Positions 11,778 through 23,230 of a DNA stretch of 64,000 nucleotides are shown here, piece after piece. A model generated the notes under the pieces. That model was given only the letters and a program-made list of their open reading frames with translations. It was not told the origin of the DNA and did not search any database. The DNA lies in the NCBI GenBank assembly GCA_019671135.1, contig JAHRHY010000003.1, forward strand, positions 1,550,001 to 1,614,000. The letters are read 5' to 3'. Every line of letters begins with the position of its first letter. The stretch's first letter is position 1. Made by a program: the position numbers and the translations under genes. This DNA comes from Linnemannia hyalina (Eukaryota > Mortierellomycota > Mortierellomycetes > Mortierellales > Mortierellaceae).

Positions 11778-13037
11778 ATGGGATACGCATCGCTGGAACC
11801 ACACCTGCCCTCGTCACACGCACCTCTGCTGCCGCCAGGAACATTCCTCTCCATCTCAGACACCCAGGCCTCGGATGGAAACTTTTTATTGCATCACTTC
11901 ATTTCAAACTACCTCAAGGCTGATCATAATGTTGTTCTCGTCGGTCTCGCCGGTATCCTCGTCCACTACACCATGGTTGGACGCAAGCTTGTAAGCAATT
12001 GAACTTATATGAGTACTTAAGACGGCTCATGATGTAACTTATATGATCTACTGCAGATGCTCATAACATACATTTTGTAATTGAACTTGATAGGGTGTCA
12101 ATTTGGCGACGGCAAGGACAAAGGGAAACTTTCAGTTTGTGGACGGTCTGACACAGCTCACGGACTACGCTGCACCCAACAAGGAATACCTCGCAAAGCC
12201 AGCTGAGCCAAAGCCTTCATCAACAACTACAACTACAACAACAACGGCAGGAGCAAGGATAGCGCGGCCCGCAGCAGCAGCAGCAGCAACACCCCCTGCG
12301 CCACCAAAGGTGCTGAGCTATGGCCCAAAGTTAGTCGACTTGTACAGGGCACTCGAGGAAATCATTCAGGACACAGCCTCAAAGACAACCGGACCTTTTC
12401 AGAAGCAGCTCGTCTTGATCTTGGACGATCTCTCGGTTCTTTTAAACTGCGGATGGCCATGTCGTGATGTGTTGGCCTTGGTCCGCTACTTGAAACTTTT
12501 GGTTACCAAGGTAATCACCACACCCCATGGGTGTTCTTTCTCCTTATCATTTATCTTAAGAATGTCATTGTACTGTCACATTTTTAGTATGAGAACTAAC
12601 AGACTGGGTATTGTCACATTTGATATCGATAGTTCAATGGCACATTGATTACACTGGTACACGCGGACGGACTTTTGGCAGAGGAAGTGAGCCAGGATGG
12701 ACTGGTCAAGGGAGTTTTCTATGAGGCAGACTATATCATTGATGTCCGAGGACTCGACAGCGGTGGATCAAGAGATGTTCACGGACAGGTACGAACTCAT
12801 TACATATATATGGAAGGCATGAAAGCGTTTGTAGTAATTACTTGTGGCTGACAGTAATCGTTTCACGTTAATTGTTGATGATAATAGTTGTCATTGTTGC
12901 ATGGACCGGGATACTTGCTCCGCCAGCGCGCAGGGCAAGTCAAGGAGAACGAATGGCCAGCACTTACGCTCCACTACAAGATCCTTGACAACAATGTAGA
13001 GGTCTTTGCCAAAGGATACTCCTCTGGCGTTTTGTAG
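11778..13037 (+). CDS. ELP6: Elongator complex protein 6 (Elp6)
   Basis: Four exons, 11778-11990, 12094-12510, 12633-12788 and 12888-13037, all phase 0 at their joins, give 311 residues. The N-terminus reads FLSISDTQASDGNFLLHHF, then NVVLVGLAG and KL-GVNLATARTKGNFQFVDGL across intron 1. This is the Elp6 RecA-like core in which the Walker motifs are degenerate. The C-terminal half has LSVLLNCGW, LITLVHADGL and a final beta-rich part (LTLHYKILDNNVEVFAKGY). Elp4-Elp5-Elp6 form a hexameric ring that binds tRNA and assists Elongator in wobble-uridine modification of tRNA. The protein is about 40 residues longer than the typical family member because of a T8/A5-rich linker after residue 100, which looks disordered. 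Start context is good (ACCATGG). Confidence 0.93.
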
Positions 13038-13169
13038 AGCTTCCGAATAGAACACCGTTGATCACGAACAAAAGCAGTCCTGTCATTGTCCTGTCATTTG
13101 CCTACTATTTAAACAAGCATGCGACTCCTCTTCACAACTCATTCATCACCCACACAAACACAACGCCAA

Positions 13170-13991
13170 ATGACTTCTTCGACAACCACCTCATCAAGTG
13201 AATGCCACGACCACGACCACCCAGGTCATGTCTGCAACCATGCACCAAGCTCAGTGTCGGAGAGTCTCGACGAGATAGAGTTCAGTCGCTCCATTTTTGC
13301 CGCCTGCACTGCCCACAACGTCGACAGGGTTCAGTCGATTCTATTGAGACAAAAACGAGGCGAGTCTCCGGCTGTCACCCGCGATTCGGCTGGATACACC
13401 GCTCTGGTAACATAACATTAATAATAAGACGACGCTGTTGTTCGTAACCTCGTTTCTGCTTTGTGTGTGTAGACGATAAGCTTTCTCATTCCATTTGGAG
13501 TCCTTTTTTGTATTTCATTGTAGCACTATGCGAGTAGAACGGGCAACATGGCGACCTGCACACTACTACTGGATGCAGGCGCAGATGTTGACGCTAAGAC
13601 GCCCGAACTGGGAACCACGGCCCTGATGCGAGCTATCCAACAGAACCACCTCGACGTTGCCAAACTCCTGGTTTCGTATGGCGCCAACCTTCAGGAACAG
13701 AACTCCTCACACGAGAATGTCTTTCATATCCTCGCCCTTGCTATCAGAGACCAAGCCAGTTCCAGAAAGGGCGTGTTTGATGAGAGCGAGAGTTTCTTGG
13801 AACTGGCGACGTGGCTGCGGAATAAGGCCAAGGCCGGCCACCCTGGGCGATTGGAGGCGTTGTTGCAGGTTCGGGATGTTCGTGGACAGACGCCAGCAGA
13901 GATTTTGGATTCAGCAGGAGCAACGGCGACAACGAGTGTAGCGTTGAGGGAAATCTTTGTGTTGCCACCATCATCGGCACAGCAGTCCTGA
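13170..13991 (+). CDS. Ankyrin-repeat protein, ANKRD39-like
   Basis: Two exons, 13170-13406 and 13524-13991, give 234 residues; an upstream in-frame ATG at 13119 would add 17. The N-terminus is a His/Cys-rich tag (ECHDHDHPGHVCNH) that could bind metal. Then comes an EIEFSRSIFAAC segment and three ankyrin repeats: SAGYTAL-HYASRTGNMATC across the intron, TALMRAIQQNHLDVAKLLVSYG, and a degenerate third. The order 'short Cys/His leader - ExxFxRxIxxA - SAGYTALHYASRxG' resembles vertebrate ANKRD39, a small, poorly characterised ankyrin protein. Ankyrin repeats mediate protein binding; the partner is unknown. It follows ELP6 by about 130 bases on the same strand. Confidence 0.82.
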
Positions 13992-14107
13992 AAAATAATA
14001 AAAACTCCTTTCTTTACTTTATTCTTTCTGTTTCTTGCTTTCTCCAACCTTCCATTCATTCACTCAAACTACATTCCGCACACCCCCAGCTCCTTCGAAA
14101 CATACAA

Positions 14108-14796
14108 ATGAGTGACAGTCAATTCTGCCAAGTCCACTGGCGGGATGCCGACCTTGTCAATGCCGACATCGACTGGGAACTCGAAGACCTGCCCGACGAC
14201 AGTAAAGTTGTTGCACATTCACACGCCTTTTGCACCTCTCGTTTTGCTCACTGTCGCCCTATTGTTTCTTTCTTATTCCCTTTACGACTATTTTTACTTT
14301 CGTTCTACTGACTATTCTTTGCATTGTGATACCACTTTCCCCTCGTTCATTGTTGTAGTGATTGAGGTTCCACTGAACCTGCAGCCTGTTTCTGCAGAGA
14401 GCGAACAAGGTACATGTACATTCTTTACTCCAAAACTCCTGTAGACACAAGCTCGACACGACACGACAAGACACTAATACCACCCTAAAAGTGGAACCAA
14501 TTTTTGCTCTTTTGTGCTATCCCATATTCACGCGACCCCGTGCCTATTCCCTCCACATTTCTACGAACGCGATGAACGCCCTGCCCTGTCTTGTTGCATA
14601 ATGTCTTAAGTTGTTTATCACATTCGTTACTTATCTGCTCCTTTGTCCTTTTTCTACATGTTCGTTCCTTTCATCTCGGCTAGCCGCATATGAACAAGAA
14701 GAACTGGAGATGGAACAGAAATGGACTGATGCGGATTTGCCGATGGCCGTTGACCCGCGAGAGCCTCAACTGGGCGGTGACTTGCCCATGGTCTGA
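14108..14796 (+). CDS. APC13: Apc13-like anaphase-promoting complex subunit
   Basis: Three small exons, 14108-14201, 14359-14409 and 14684-14796, encode 85 residues, so the gene is easily missed. The joins give DLPDD-MIEVPLNLQP and ESEQ-AAYEQEELEMEQKWTD. The order 'WxxDxLPxDxIxVPLxxLP ... EQExKWTD' is the diagnostic pattern of Apc13, a small structural subunit that stabilises TPR subunits in the APC/C ubiquitin ligase, which drives mitotic exit. The C-terminus (DPREPQLGGDLPMV) is short and acidic. All three introns and exons have canonical GT/AG ends, and the phase is kept throughout. The main uncertainty is that the family is short and the call rests on one motif region. Confidence 0.72.
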
Positions 14797-15187
14797 GAGT
14801 GAGAGACTTTGAGCTTTTCTCAGGGAACTGGATTCACATCGGTAGACCCCTAGGAGGCAGTGGAGAAGAGCGTGTGTGAGAGAGAGAGGACTGGATGCAG
14901 AGAGCGTGTGGCACTCCATCCACACACATGTAAAATACACAAGGCACAACAGCAACAAAAACGAAAGGCACAGCGATTAAATTAGCAATGGAAATATTAT
15001 TGTTCGTTAAAAATGGGTTTGTAAGAATGGAATGGGGGTCATTAGGCGTATTAGTAGTTACTTTTGGAGGAAGAAAGGAGAGGAGTGGGGTCGTGTCTTT
15101 TTTTTTCATAAGGCTATCTAAGATGCAAAAAGGTATTGATAGTGTTGGTGGAATGAGGATAGGGTGTGGACAATTAGTTATGGTATC
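14797..15187. other. Convergent spacer between Apc13-like gene and alpha-arrestin gene
   Basis: A/T-rich 3' flanks of two convergent genes. Nothing recognisable inside. Confidence 0.45.
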
Positions 15188-18100
15188 TCAGCGAAGGTGC
15201 TCTTCAACCTCGATGGAATGCACAACAGCAGTATCAACAGGGTGCTGGAGCGTCTTCTTCAAGATCGGAACACTCTGCAAGTTGGACATTGTCAGTCCCG
15301 CAGCATCAAACGCCTGTAAGGCACCTGTCTGATGTGGGCCGGGGCGGAACCAGTTCTGGTGGTGAACTCGCTCAACGCGCTCCCAAGGTGGAATCCTGGC
15401 CAGGTCGTAGTTTCCGATACAGCTGTTGATGCTGTTGTTGTTGTTGACGTTGTTGGTGGCGTTGTTGTTGGCGCTGTTGTTGCCGATGACAACATGGTTG
15501 CTGCCGGCGCTTCCCTGTCGTTGGTGATAACTGCTGTTTCCGTTATTAGTTTCGGTAATGGTAGAGGTGGGCATGGACCTGTTGAAAGGTGGGGGTGGCA
15601 TGAAGTCGCCTGCGTTGGCAGAGAGGTTCGAGAGACCGTTATTGGTGGTTGGGACATCTCGACGACTAGGACTTCTCTCCAGGCGAGTGCTCTTTGATGA
15701 CGATGAAGGGGATGTGCTGGCGAGGAGGGGAGGTGAGACCAATCCGACAGGGATGATAACACCTGGAGGCTGTTGATGGGCGGGGAGGGAGTGTTGGTAG
15801 GGCATTCTTTCGGGGATGGCGGGGTATCCTCCGTCCTGTTGGTGGCGAGAAGATGAGGAGTATCCTTGGTCGTTACCGCCACCACTGTTGCTGAAACTGT
15901 TGCCAGTGTTGGAGCGTGTGGGTTCATATACTCCAGTGTAGTTTCCACGAGTAGTGGGTGTTGGGGTATCAATAGTGTCCTGGTCTGGGATGTAGTTTGA
16001 GCTAGCACCGCCATGTTGTGGGTAGTGTGACTTTTGTGATAAGGACGCGTTTCGGCGAGGTAGCGGTTTGCTGAGAGATGCATTGTTGTTGGTCGTAGAC
16101 GATGATTGGCTGACGGCAGCAGCGGCAGGGTTGGTGGCAGGGTTGATGGTAGGAGATTGGGGCTGGTACCGGGACTCGATTTCGGGTGGCAGGATTCCAT
16201 CATTGTTGTACATGCCCTGGTTGGGCAGGATCCTGCGGCTAGCCTTTCTGGCCAATTCTGCTTGTTGTTCGGGGGTCAGTTCACGGTGTGCGCTCTTGGG
16301 TGGCCGAGCCGTTGGTGGGGGAGGGGTATATCCGACGTTGCCGTTGCTGTCAACCACATCAGCGTCGCCAGGGGCGTTTTGTCCTTGTTGTTGCCAGTCA
16401 TCGTTGGTGGTTGAGGATTTGGTGGTTGAGAATTTGGTGGTTGAAGATTTGGTTGTTGCGCCCAGGGGTGGAGAGCGCTTGCCGACGCCGTTGGAAGAAG
16501 AAGATGCGCCGTCGGTGATGGAGCGATCGAGTTGTGTGACGTTGGCGTTGTTGGAGGGCAGATCCCGGGTCTGGTTCAGCAATTGCTCCCGCTCTGCTCT
16601 CCAGGTGGACCCATTGAGGCGCGGGGTTTGTAAGTCCTTCATGCTCTTGCTCCGTGTCAGGCTCTTCTTGAGTGTCCGTTCGCGGTGGAGCTCTACCGAT
16701 CCTCCCGTAAGGAATTCCTGCATCGCGTTACTTGATCCTGGGTTACTCAACAAGGATGCGGCTGAGGCCGAGGCGAGCGAAGACATTCCGATGATTGATT
16801 CGCCGGTGGCGATGACGGGGCTCACGGCCTGGAGAGTGTCGGTGCTGGTGTTAATGTTGTTGCAGTTGGTGTTGACTAGAGGACCTGGGAGGTCACCGAC
16901 AGGGTCAGCCCAAGCAGACTCAAAGAAATAAGGCTGCAACCGACTCTTTGTCCAGCGTGGGGTGCGTCCAGTAATGATCGGATTATCAACATTATGCGTC
17001 GCAATGGGGATCGGAAACGCGCACTGGTATGTCGTATCGCCGCCTGAGAACACCGACCGCTTGACCTTGACGATACACAAGAGCTCATAATAAACCTTCA
17101 GAAAGTTGGACTCGAATGTCGGAATGGAATAGTACTTCCCAAGGGGGGGGATAGTGGTTAAGATATCGACCTGCCCCGTCTCACCAGACCGCACCTTGCA
17201 CTCAACAGTCTTTGTCATGATATGGGTCTGAGATTGGTTGGAGAGGTTGGCGTAGGAGGTTGAGACGGTGCCCTTGATGGTCCGACGGAGAACCATATCG
17301 ATGGCCGCCACCTTACCCTGACCATTGTTGACCAGGGTCATTGCCATTGACAATGGGTCACCTATATGCATACGCAATGGGTCATCGATATTGTGGAAAG
17401 TGAGGAGAATGAAAAATAATAATAATGAGTCGGAATTAATGTCGGGCGCACATTTGATTTTTTTGACTATGACTGAGTGGTGGGCTGGCCAGCTATCGTG
17501 CGTGTTGTTGTTGTTTGCACACATGCACAAACAAAATTGTAATTTAAAGAAACAAAATCATGTCGTACTGACACCAACCGCAACCACATCCACATCAATG
17601 GTAGCAATGGGGGGATGAATGACAATACTACAAAAACGAGAACAGCCATCAAAACAAGCAAACAACTCCAGAGATCGATCGATTTCATGGGGACTCTGCT
17701 AGCCGTGAACTTTACCTGGGACATACACCTGCTGGTGCATTTTGATGCTGACATCAATTCCTGTGGGCGGCTTGTTGACCTGTGTCGTGCTCTTTGACAT
17801 CACTGCCCCAACGACCTCGCGATATGTCCACTCTTGGGGTTTGGGCGCAAGGACATTGGGCATGAACTGGCAGAGGACCTCTTCTGAGGACAGACTGGGT
17901 TCAAAGGGACTTTCCACATGTGCCTTCCACACGTAGCGTATAGAGAATCCATCAAGACCCTTTTTGATTACAAAACAAAGAGAGCAAAGGTTAGGTTAGG
18001 TTGGGGTCAGGGCGGTGCTAGTTAACTTGACAACGGTCGAGACATTCGTGTTGACTGTCATATCCCATCCTATCCCCGCTAAATGAACTAAAATGCGCAA

Positions 18101-19731
18101 TGACGCCTATCTTTGTCGCCTTCTCCCTCTCTCCCTCCCGTCTCTCCAATATCCAAACATGCTTCAATTGCAGTTCGGTACAAAGATGATTTACCGAAGC
18201 GACAAAGCAAAAAAAAAAAGCCAGCTAACAAAAAGAACTTACAGGAATACAGGGAGGAAAGTTGACGTTGGGCACCTTGAGTGCAAAAGGAAACGTATAC
18301 GATCCGGGGGCAATCTCCTGCCAATTGGCCAACTCGTTATCGCCTTGGTTCGAGCCAGAGACCATGACTTCTGTGTCGAAGAGGGTAATGACGGTCTGTT
18401 GGAACTTTTGGCGCATCGAGTCGCCGTTCGATTCTTGACCCAGTACGATTGCAGACTCTTCAGCTAGAGTTATTTTTTGCGGCGGGTAATTAAGTAATTA
18501 GGGTTTGATAGTGGAGATGACGAAGGGAAGAAAAAGCATATCAGGGCACACGATGAGTGGCCAAAGAAAGGTGAGTAAACAGAGACGGTTGAGTTGTGCA
18601 ATAGGATGAATGGCGGCTCTGTTGCTAACAAAGATCGAGAGCACAACAACGCATAAAAAAAGAGGGTGCGAGCCCTCTTGACTTTTGCATTTTTCTCTTG
18701 GTATTTTGGCATCGCCCAAGTGAGTGGAGGATCAATCAGGACGGAATGAAGTGGGCGCTGCAACAATAAAACAATTTGGTCCGGTCCCTCATTCCCCCCT
18801 CCCTCTCTTTTGGTTGAGACTAAGGTATCTTCCTACCCCTCTGCTGCATATCAAAAGGCGGGCTCGGAGAGATGTGAATTGGGCCATTGCCCCCCCCCCC
18901 CCCTCACCCCCCCCCCAAAAAAAAAAAAAAAAGAAGGGTCATGACTGTACTGACAGAGACTCGTTATTATTGTTATTGTTAACATTATCGTGCCCAAAAC
19001 TCGTCCATTGGTTCATGGAACGAACAGAGAAAGAGAGAAGGAAAATATGCACGGGGTTTCATCTCAGGTCAACAACAGACATTTCATTTTCTCGCCGCTC
19101 ACTTTGTGTATGTATGGCGATGAACCCACGGATACGCATCTCTCTCCTGACAAAATGCATTGGTCCCATCTTTGTTGTTGATGATGTTCCACGCAGATGT
19201 GGTTCAACTGAATTGCGTCACATAAAAACACAACAAACAAGGCGATCCATGTCCCCGTCTGTGTTCTTGAAGAACGAGAGGGTGAGAACAGAGAGCAAGA
19301 GAAGAACCCCTCGCATGGAAACATCTCTCTAATAGAACGGTGTGATGGTAAAGTGGAGGCCCTGTTGTTGTATACACAGAAAACGGTCGGTGCCGCGTTT
19401 TCTCCTCTGTTCCGTCTGTCCTTCCTGTCCTGCATGTGTTGCACCGAGAGAAAATAGAATCCAACACGCACCCTGTCCTCCATTGAAAAAAGAGATCTCA
19501 TGCCAACAGCTGTTCTTCTCATTTACCTTTGAGGCTGAGACGAACGCCCGAGGCATGGCATGGTTTGATCAGTTTGAGTTCGACATGACCTCGGACGACT
19601 GCATTGGGTCGGAGGAGACAGGTTGAACCGCTACCGCCCTGCGCAAAGACGACGGTGAGGGTTGACGATCGTGTGGACGAGGAGGGCGTTGTGGAGGGGA
19701 CGGGTGGGGGTGGCGAGGGAGAGACGGCCAT
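15188..19731 (-). CDS. Alpha-arrestin-like (arrestin N and C domains) adaptor, 947 aa
   Basis: Four exons, 19731-19527, 18463-18243, 17959-17716 and 17361-15188. Arrestin N domain: GHVELKLIKPCHASGVRL near residues 48-65, then APGSYTFPFALKVP and LPPSxP-like FPPCIP, and GLDGFSIRYVWKAHVE after intron 2. Arrestin C domain: IDVSIKMHQQVYVPG-DPLSM across intron 3, then VNNGQGKVAAIDMVLRRTI and FLKVYYELLCIVKV. The tail (about residues 370-947) is disordered, with S/T/N/Q-rich and KSSTTKF-type short repeats. Fungal alpha-arrestins recruit Rsp5/Nedd4 ligases to plasma-membrane transporters, usually through PPxY motifs. I see no PPxY in this tail, only P-rich stretches, so that link is uncertain. Intron 1 is 1,063 nt, long for this window, and could hide a small exon. 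Confidence 0.85.
18890..18932 (+). repeat. C14 / C10 / A16 homopolymer block in arrestin intron 1
   Basis: C14 (18890-18903), TCA, C10 (18907-18916), then A16 (18917-18932). It lies inside the first intron, so the transcript carries U16, G10 and G14. Confidence 0.9.
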
Positions 19732-22582
19732 GGATGATGGTTAAGGAGGCGACGATAATGACTGATGTGATGGCGCTTATTGGTTCCAGGTACGGGAGAG
19801 CTGGGATGCGCTGGTGATGATTGATGATGATGACGATAACTAGTGGACGATGAAGTGTGTCGTGTCGTGGCGGTGATGGTGATGAAGGATATCGGCAGAT
19901 GCTGGAGAAAAGTGTGAAGGAAGGGAAGAAGGGTATTGAGGATACTACAGTAGATGAGATGCAAATGGTACTAATGGAATGGTAAATGAAAACAAGAGAA
20001 GAGAAAGAAAAGAAAGGAAGAAAGGAAGAAAGGAAGAAAGGAAGAAAGGAAGAAAGAAAAGTTGCCACAAGGAGAATAGAAAAAGAAGTACAACTAGCGG
20101 ATTATTGATTCGAATGTACAGAACAATCAAAAATATGAGGGAGTCAGGGCAGGGCCGCGTGCAATTGACAAAGCCTAAGGACAGTGGGCGAAGGGAGGGG
20201 GTAGTCGACAAAACAAATAAATAAATGAAAACGGCCGTTTCGGTGCGAGGAGTAAGTAGTTGACTCGATTGCGCAAAAGAGGGCCTAAGTAGGGCAGGGA
20301 GATGCGATATTAAAAATGAGGGCAAAGGAGAAGGAGAATTAATGATAAGGGAGGCAAAGAGGTGCAGGAGAGAAGGTGGAAAGATTACCTGGGGTATGTT
20401 TGTTTTTGTTTAATATTATTTTTATTGCAATTGTGATGACAATCATGATGATGACACCCGAGAAGACGGAGGAGGAGGAGGAAAGAAGGGGCCAGTCATT
20501 TCATTTTTTTTTTGTCTTCACAGCGTTGAAGGGTAATAATAACTTTGAATGGACTGCCTGGTTTGCCTGACGAAGAATGGACGGAGAGAAGAAAGAGGAA
20601 GGTAGAGAGGATTCTGTGTCTTTGTCACTTCCGGGTGGTGAAAAGCAGGGCTCTCACTCTCACTCTCACACCCTCACTCTCAACTCTCTCAACTCTCACC
20701 TCGTAATTCATACAATGTTAGCCTCTTTTGCTCTACATGTTGAGCAATATAACACACGCACACAGACAGAGGGTCAAGGACCATCACCAAAAGGGAACAA
20801 AAAGAGAAACAGTAAACTACGCTATTTCACTAGTTCAGCGGAGACGGGCGGATTCTTGAAATAGGGCCGTGGAATGCAAAATTAGGACATATCCATGACT
20901 ACCCCCTCTTTTTTGCAGCGAAATGAAAAGGCCCTGCGTTTTATTTCCCCCCTCTTTTTTTTCGTTTCTTCTGCTAGTGTCGATCCCACATGGCAACATG
21001 CCGAACAGCTAAGGGTTTTCTACATGAACTTGACAGTACCGGCCTGAAATACATTCCTTCTGGCCTCCTCCCAAACTCCACCAGTCTTCAACTGTGCGAC
21101 CTCTTACCATTTAGCATGCTCCCCCTTCCTTCTGAACGAACAAGGGGTCCAGGGATCAGGGTAAAAGACAAGTTCGCTCTAGCGTGAGTAGAAGGAGTCG
21201 ATCTGGCAGCTGATTTTACGTTTAGAGTTTGCTCGCCGTCACCCCTGTCCCTGTCCCCTGTACCTGCTTGCCCTATTTGAGTTGAAGTGAGTGGTTTACA
21301 GGCCCATGCCATCATCCAGTGTCGTCTTCCTTCCCCTCTTCCATCTTGAACAGAAAACGTTGCGCGACAGATGTTGGAAACCACAAGCCATGGTCATAAC
21401 AAACACTGTAATTAACAAAGGATGATCCGAAGATCATCCGGCGAGAAAAATTATTAGATGAGATGAAAAGGTGCAACTGGTAAGAACGCAAGAGGCCTAT
21501 AACAAAATAATAAAAAGATCATCGCTCACAAGGTGAAGGAGGAGAACGACCCCTTGCTGAATTGGGCGGGGACATTTTTTAGTGTCAATTTTCTTGAACG
21601 ATTAGACATCTAATAATACAACCCACCTCCACAGCTAACTCCTTGAATGTATACCCTGGTTGATATTCATTTTGTAGTTTTGCTCTTTCGGAGTCGAGCC
21701 CCCTTCATCTCTCTCATTCATAGCCTGCTTTTCAACGAACAAAGCAAAAAGGGTGAGGAGCCTACTTATTTCGCGAGCAGACAGACACCAATTGGGAATG
21801 CAATTTGACAGCTGTCGATTGCCGCTTTGCAGAGAATGCTGGTGGGACAAGAGCCAGAAGGAAAATAATGCATGTCATCACATGCATGGACTCTCAATGA
21901 CTAAGACAGCGTGGCTGATGAGGGTGTCTCTATTGGAAGTATATCTGGGTCATCGTATCTTGCCCGTCGCGATCACGCCCATAGAAGATTGGATGTATGC
22001 GTCGCGACAATGTAAAATTGCAATACTGACAAAGTGGGTGGATATCCACCTGAACAATACTTTTGTGTCCAGACGGAGTCACCGCGTGAAAAACGGTATG
22101 AAAGGTACATTGAGAAAACCCGGGTCGAGAGCTTGATGTCAGAATCTGTAAAGGATACGTGTGTCCATAGGTCGTGCCAAGCGGACGTGCTTGCATGGAC
22201 GCAAAAAAGGACTATTGGAAGACAGGGCTTGAGACCATGGAAGAGTCGATGTGCAGGGATAATGAAATGGGGCGAAACGTAGCCATTGTGCTCTCCGGAA
22301 ACAGTATCCGTTCTTGTGGGTAAAAAACAGAGAGGGAACCACACAGGCGCAAAGTCTGATGATTCCGCGCTGTGGGAGGGGAGTCAGCAAAGTTTAGCCT
22401 AGGCTTCTAACCAGAAACATCCGGCTGGAAGCTTTTATTACTTCTGCCTTCCTGTGGTCATTTCGTCTATCCCATCGCCCTGTTTTCTCATTTGGAGGGG
22501 GAGGTCTTTGACTACAAAAGCAGGGATACTCCCAGACCTCCCGTTATACATCCTCTTCAAACCCACCCTAGGAAAACGCGCC
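19732..22582. other. Gene-poor region upstream of arrestin
   Basis: 2.85 kb without a convincing gene; the ORFs are short and compositionally random. It contains a GGAAGAAA microsatellite (about 20016-20058), CACTCT-type short repeats near 20650-20700 and a perfect 8-bp hairpin at 21420-21439. No RNA gene recognised. Confidence 0.4.
20016..20058 (+). repeat. (GGAAGAAA)n microsatellite
   Basis: About five 8-bp GGAAGAAA units in the leader/promoter of the arrestin gene. Confidence 0.85.
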
Positions 22583-23230
22583 ATGCTGATAGCTACTCTC
22601 ACGCAGTTGTTGGTGCTAGTCCTTGCTGGTCCTTGCAACACTGCTGCCTGATCTCACCTCAAGTACTCCTGCTCCCGACTCGACCGTGTTCTCAGACCGA
22701 CCTCCTTGCTGCAGCGACCGCCAAAATCGACATGTATCCGGAGATCCCTCACGTCCTCAACATATTTATTCCAATGATATACGGTCCCAATGCGGTAACA
22801 GCCAGGGCAACAACGACAACATCCTCCCAACACCCACAGGAGAGTATGCGCCAACGCCACAGATATACATTCCTGGCCTTTACCAGACAATGGCGGCAAA
22901 ATCTTTGACGGATACCACCACCTGCTGGAGATCGACGATCTGGACAGCGAAGACCAGCTCCAGGGGGAATGCCTAGTCAACAGTGTTTCAAAATTACCAC
23001 GCTCGTCTGCACCAGAGGTGGGGATCGTCTGTCTTTTTACAGAGCCATCTTACCGGAGTGAAGTGGGGATTGTGAAGGGATGTGGGTGTATGACCTTGCA
23101 CGAGCCAGAGTCCATCAAGTCGTTTGTTGGATTCAGGAATCACAGTTTTGCATTCTATACAGAGCGCGGGTGCCGAGGCACACCAGCCTTTCAGCGATTC
23201 AGTCCCCACTACGATATGGGGGCTGTCTGA
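22583..23230 (+). CDS. Small secreted Cys-rich protein, betagamma-crystallin-like
   Basis: Proposed exons 22583-22628, 22696-22794 and 22887-23230 give 162 residues. Exon 1 is a clear signal peptide (MLIATLTQLLVLVLA). Intron 1 is 67 nt with a weak donor (GTCCTT). Intron 2 is 92 nt (GTAACA to TTACCAG) and restores SQC-DNGGKIFDGYHHLLEI. The mature part holds eight cysteines (CC, C, C, C, CGC pair, C), suggesting disulfides. The last 70 residues read VCLFTEPSYRSEVG, GCGCMTL, ESIKSF and FYTERGCRG. This is the spacing of a Greek-key betagamma-crystallin motif (aromatic-G turn, 'SIxS' strand, 'FYxxxxxxG'). Role unknown; secreted, possibly wall-associated or host-facing. Without introns the reading would look frameshifted, so transcript data matter. 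Fold and exon 1 are tentative. Confidence 0.55.

Noticed and set aside
16068..16931. 287-codon + strand ORF within the arrestin tail
   Set aside because: Opposite strand of a real coding exon; composition explained by low-complexity Asn/Ser codons.
22583..23230. Frameshifted pseudogene interpretation of the secreted Cys-rich gene
   Set aside because: Two GT-AG introns of 67 and 92 nt reconcile all three frames without any sequence change; kept as a tentative intact gene.
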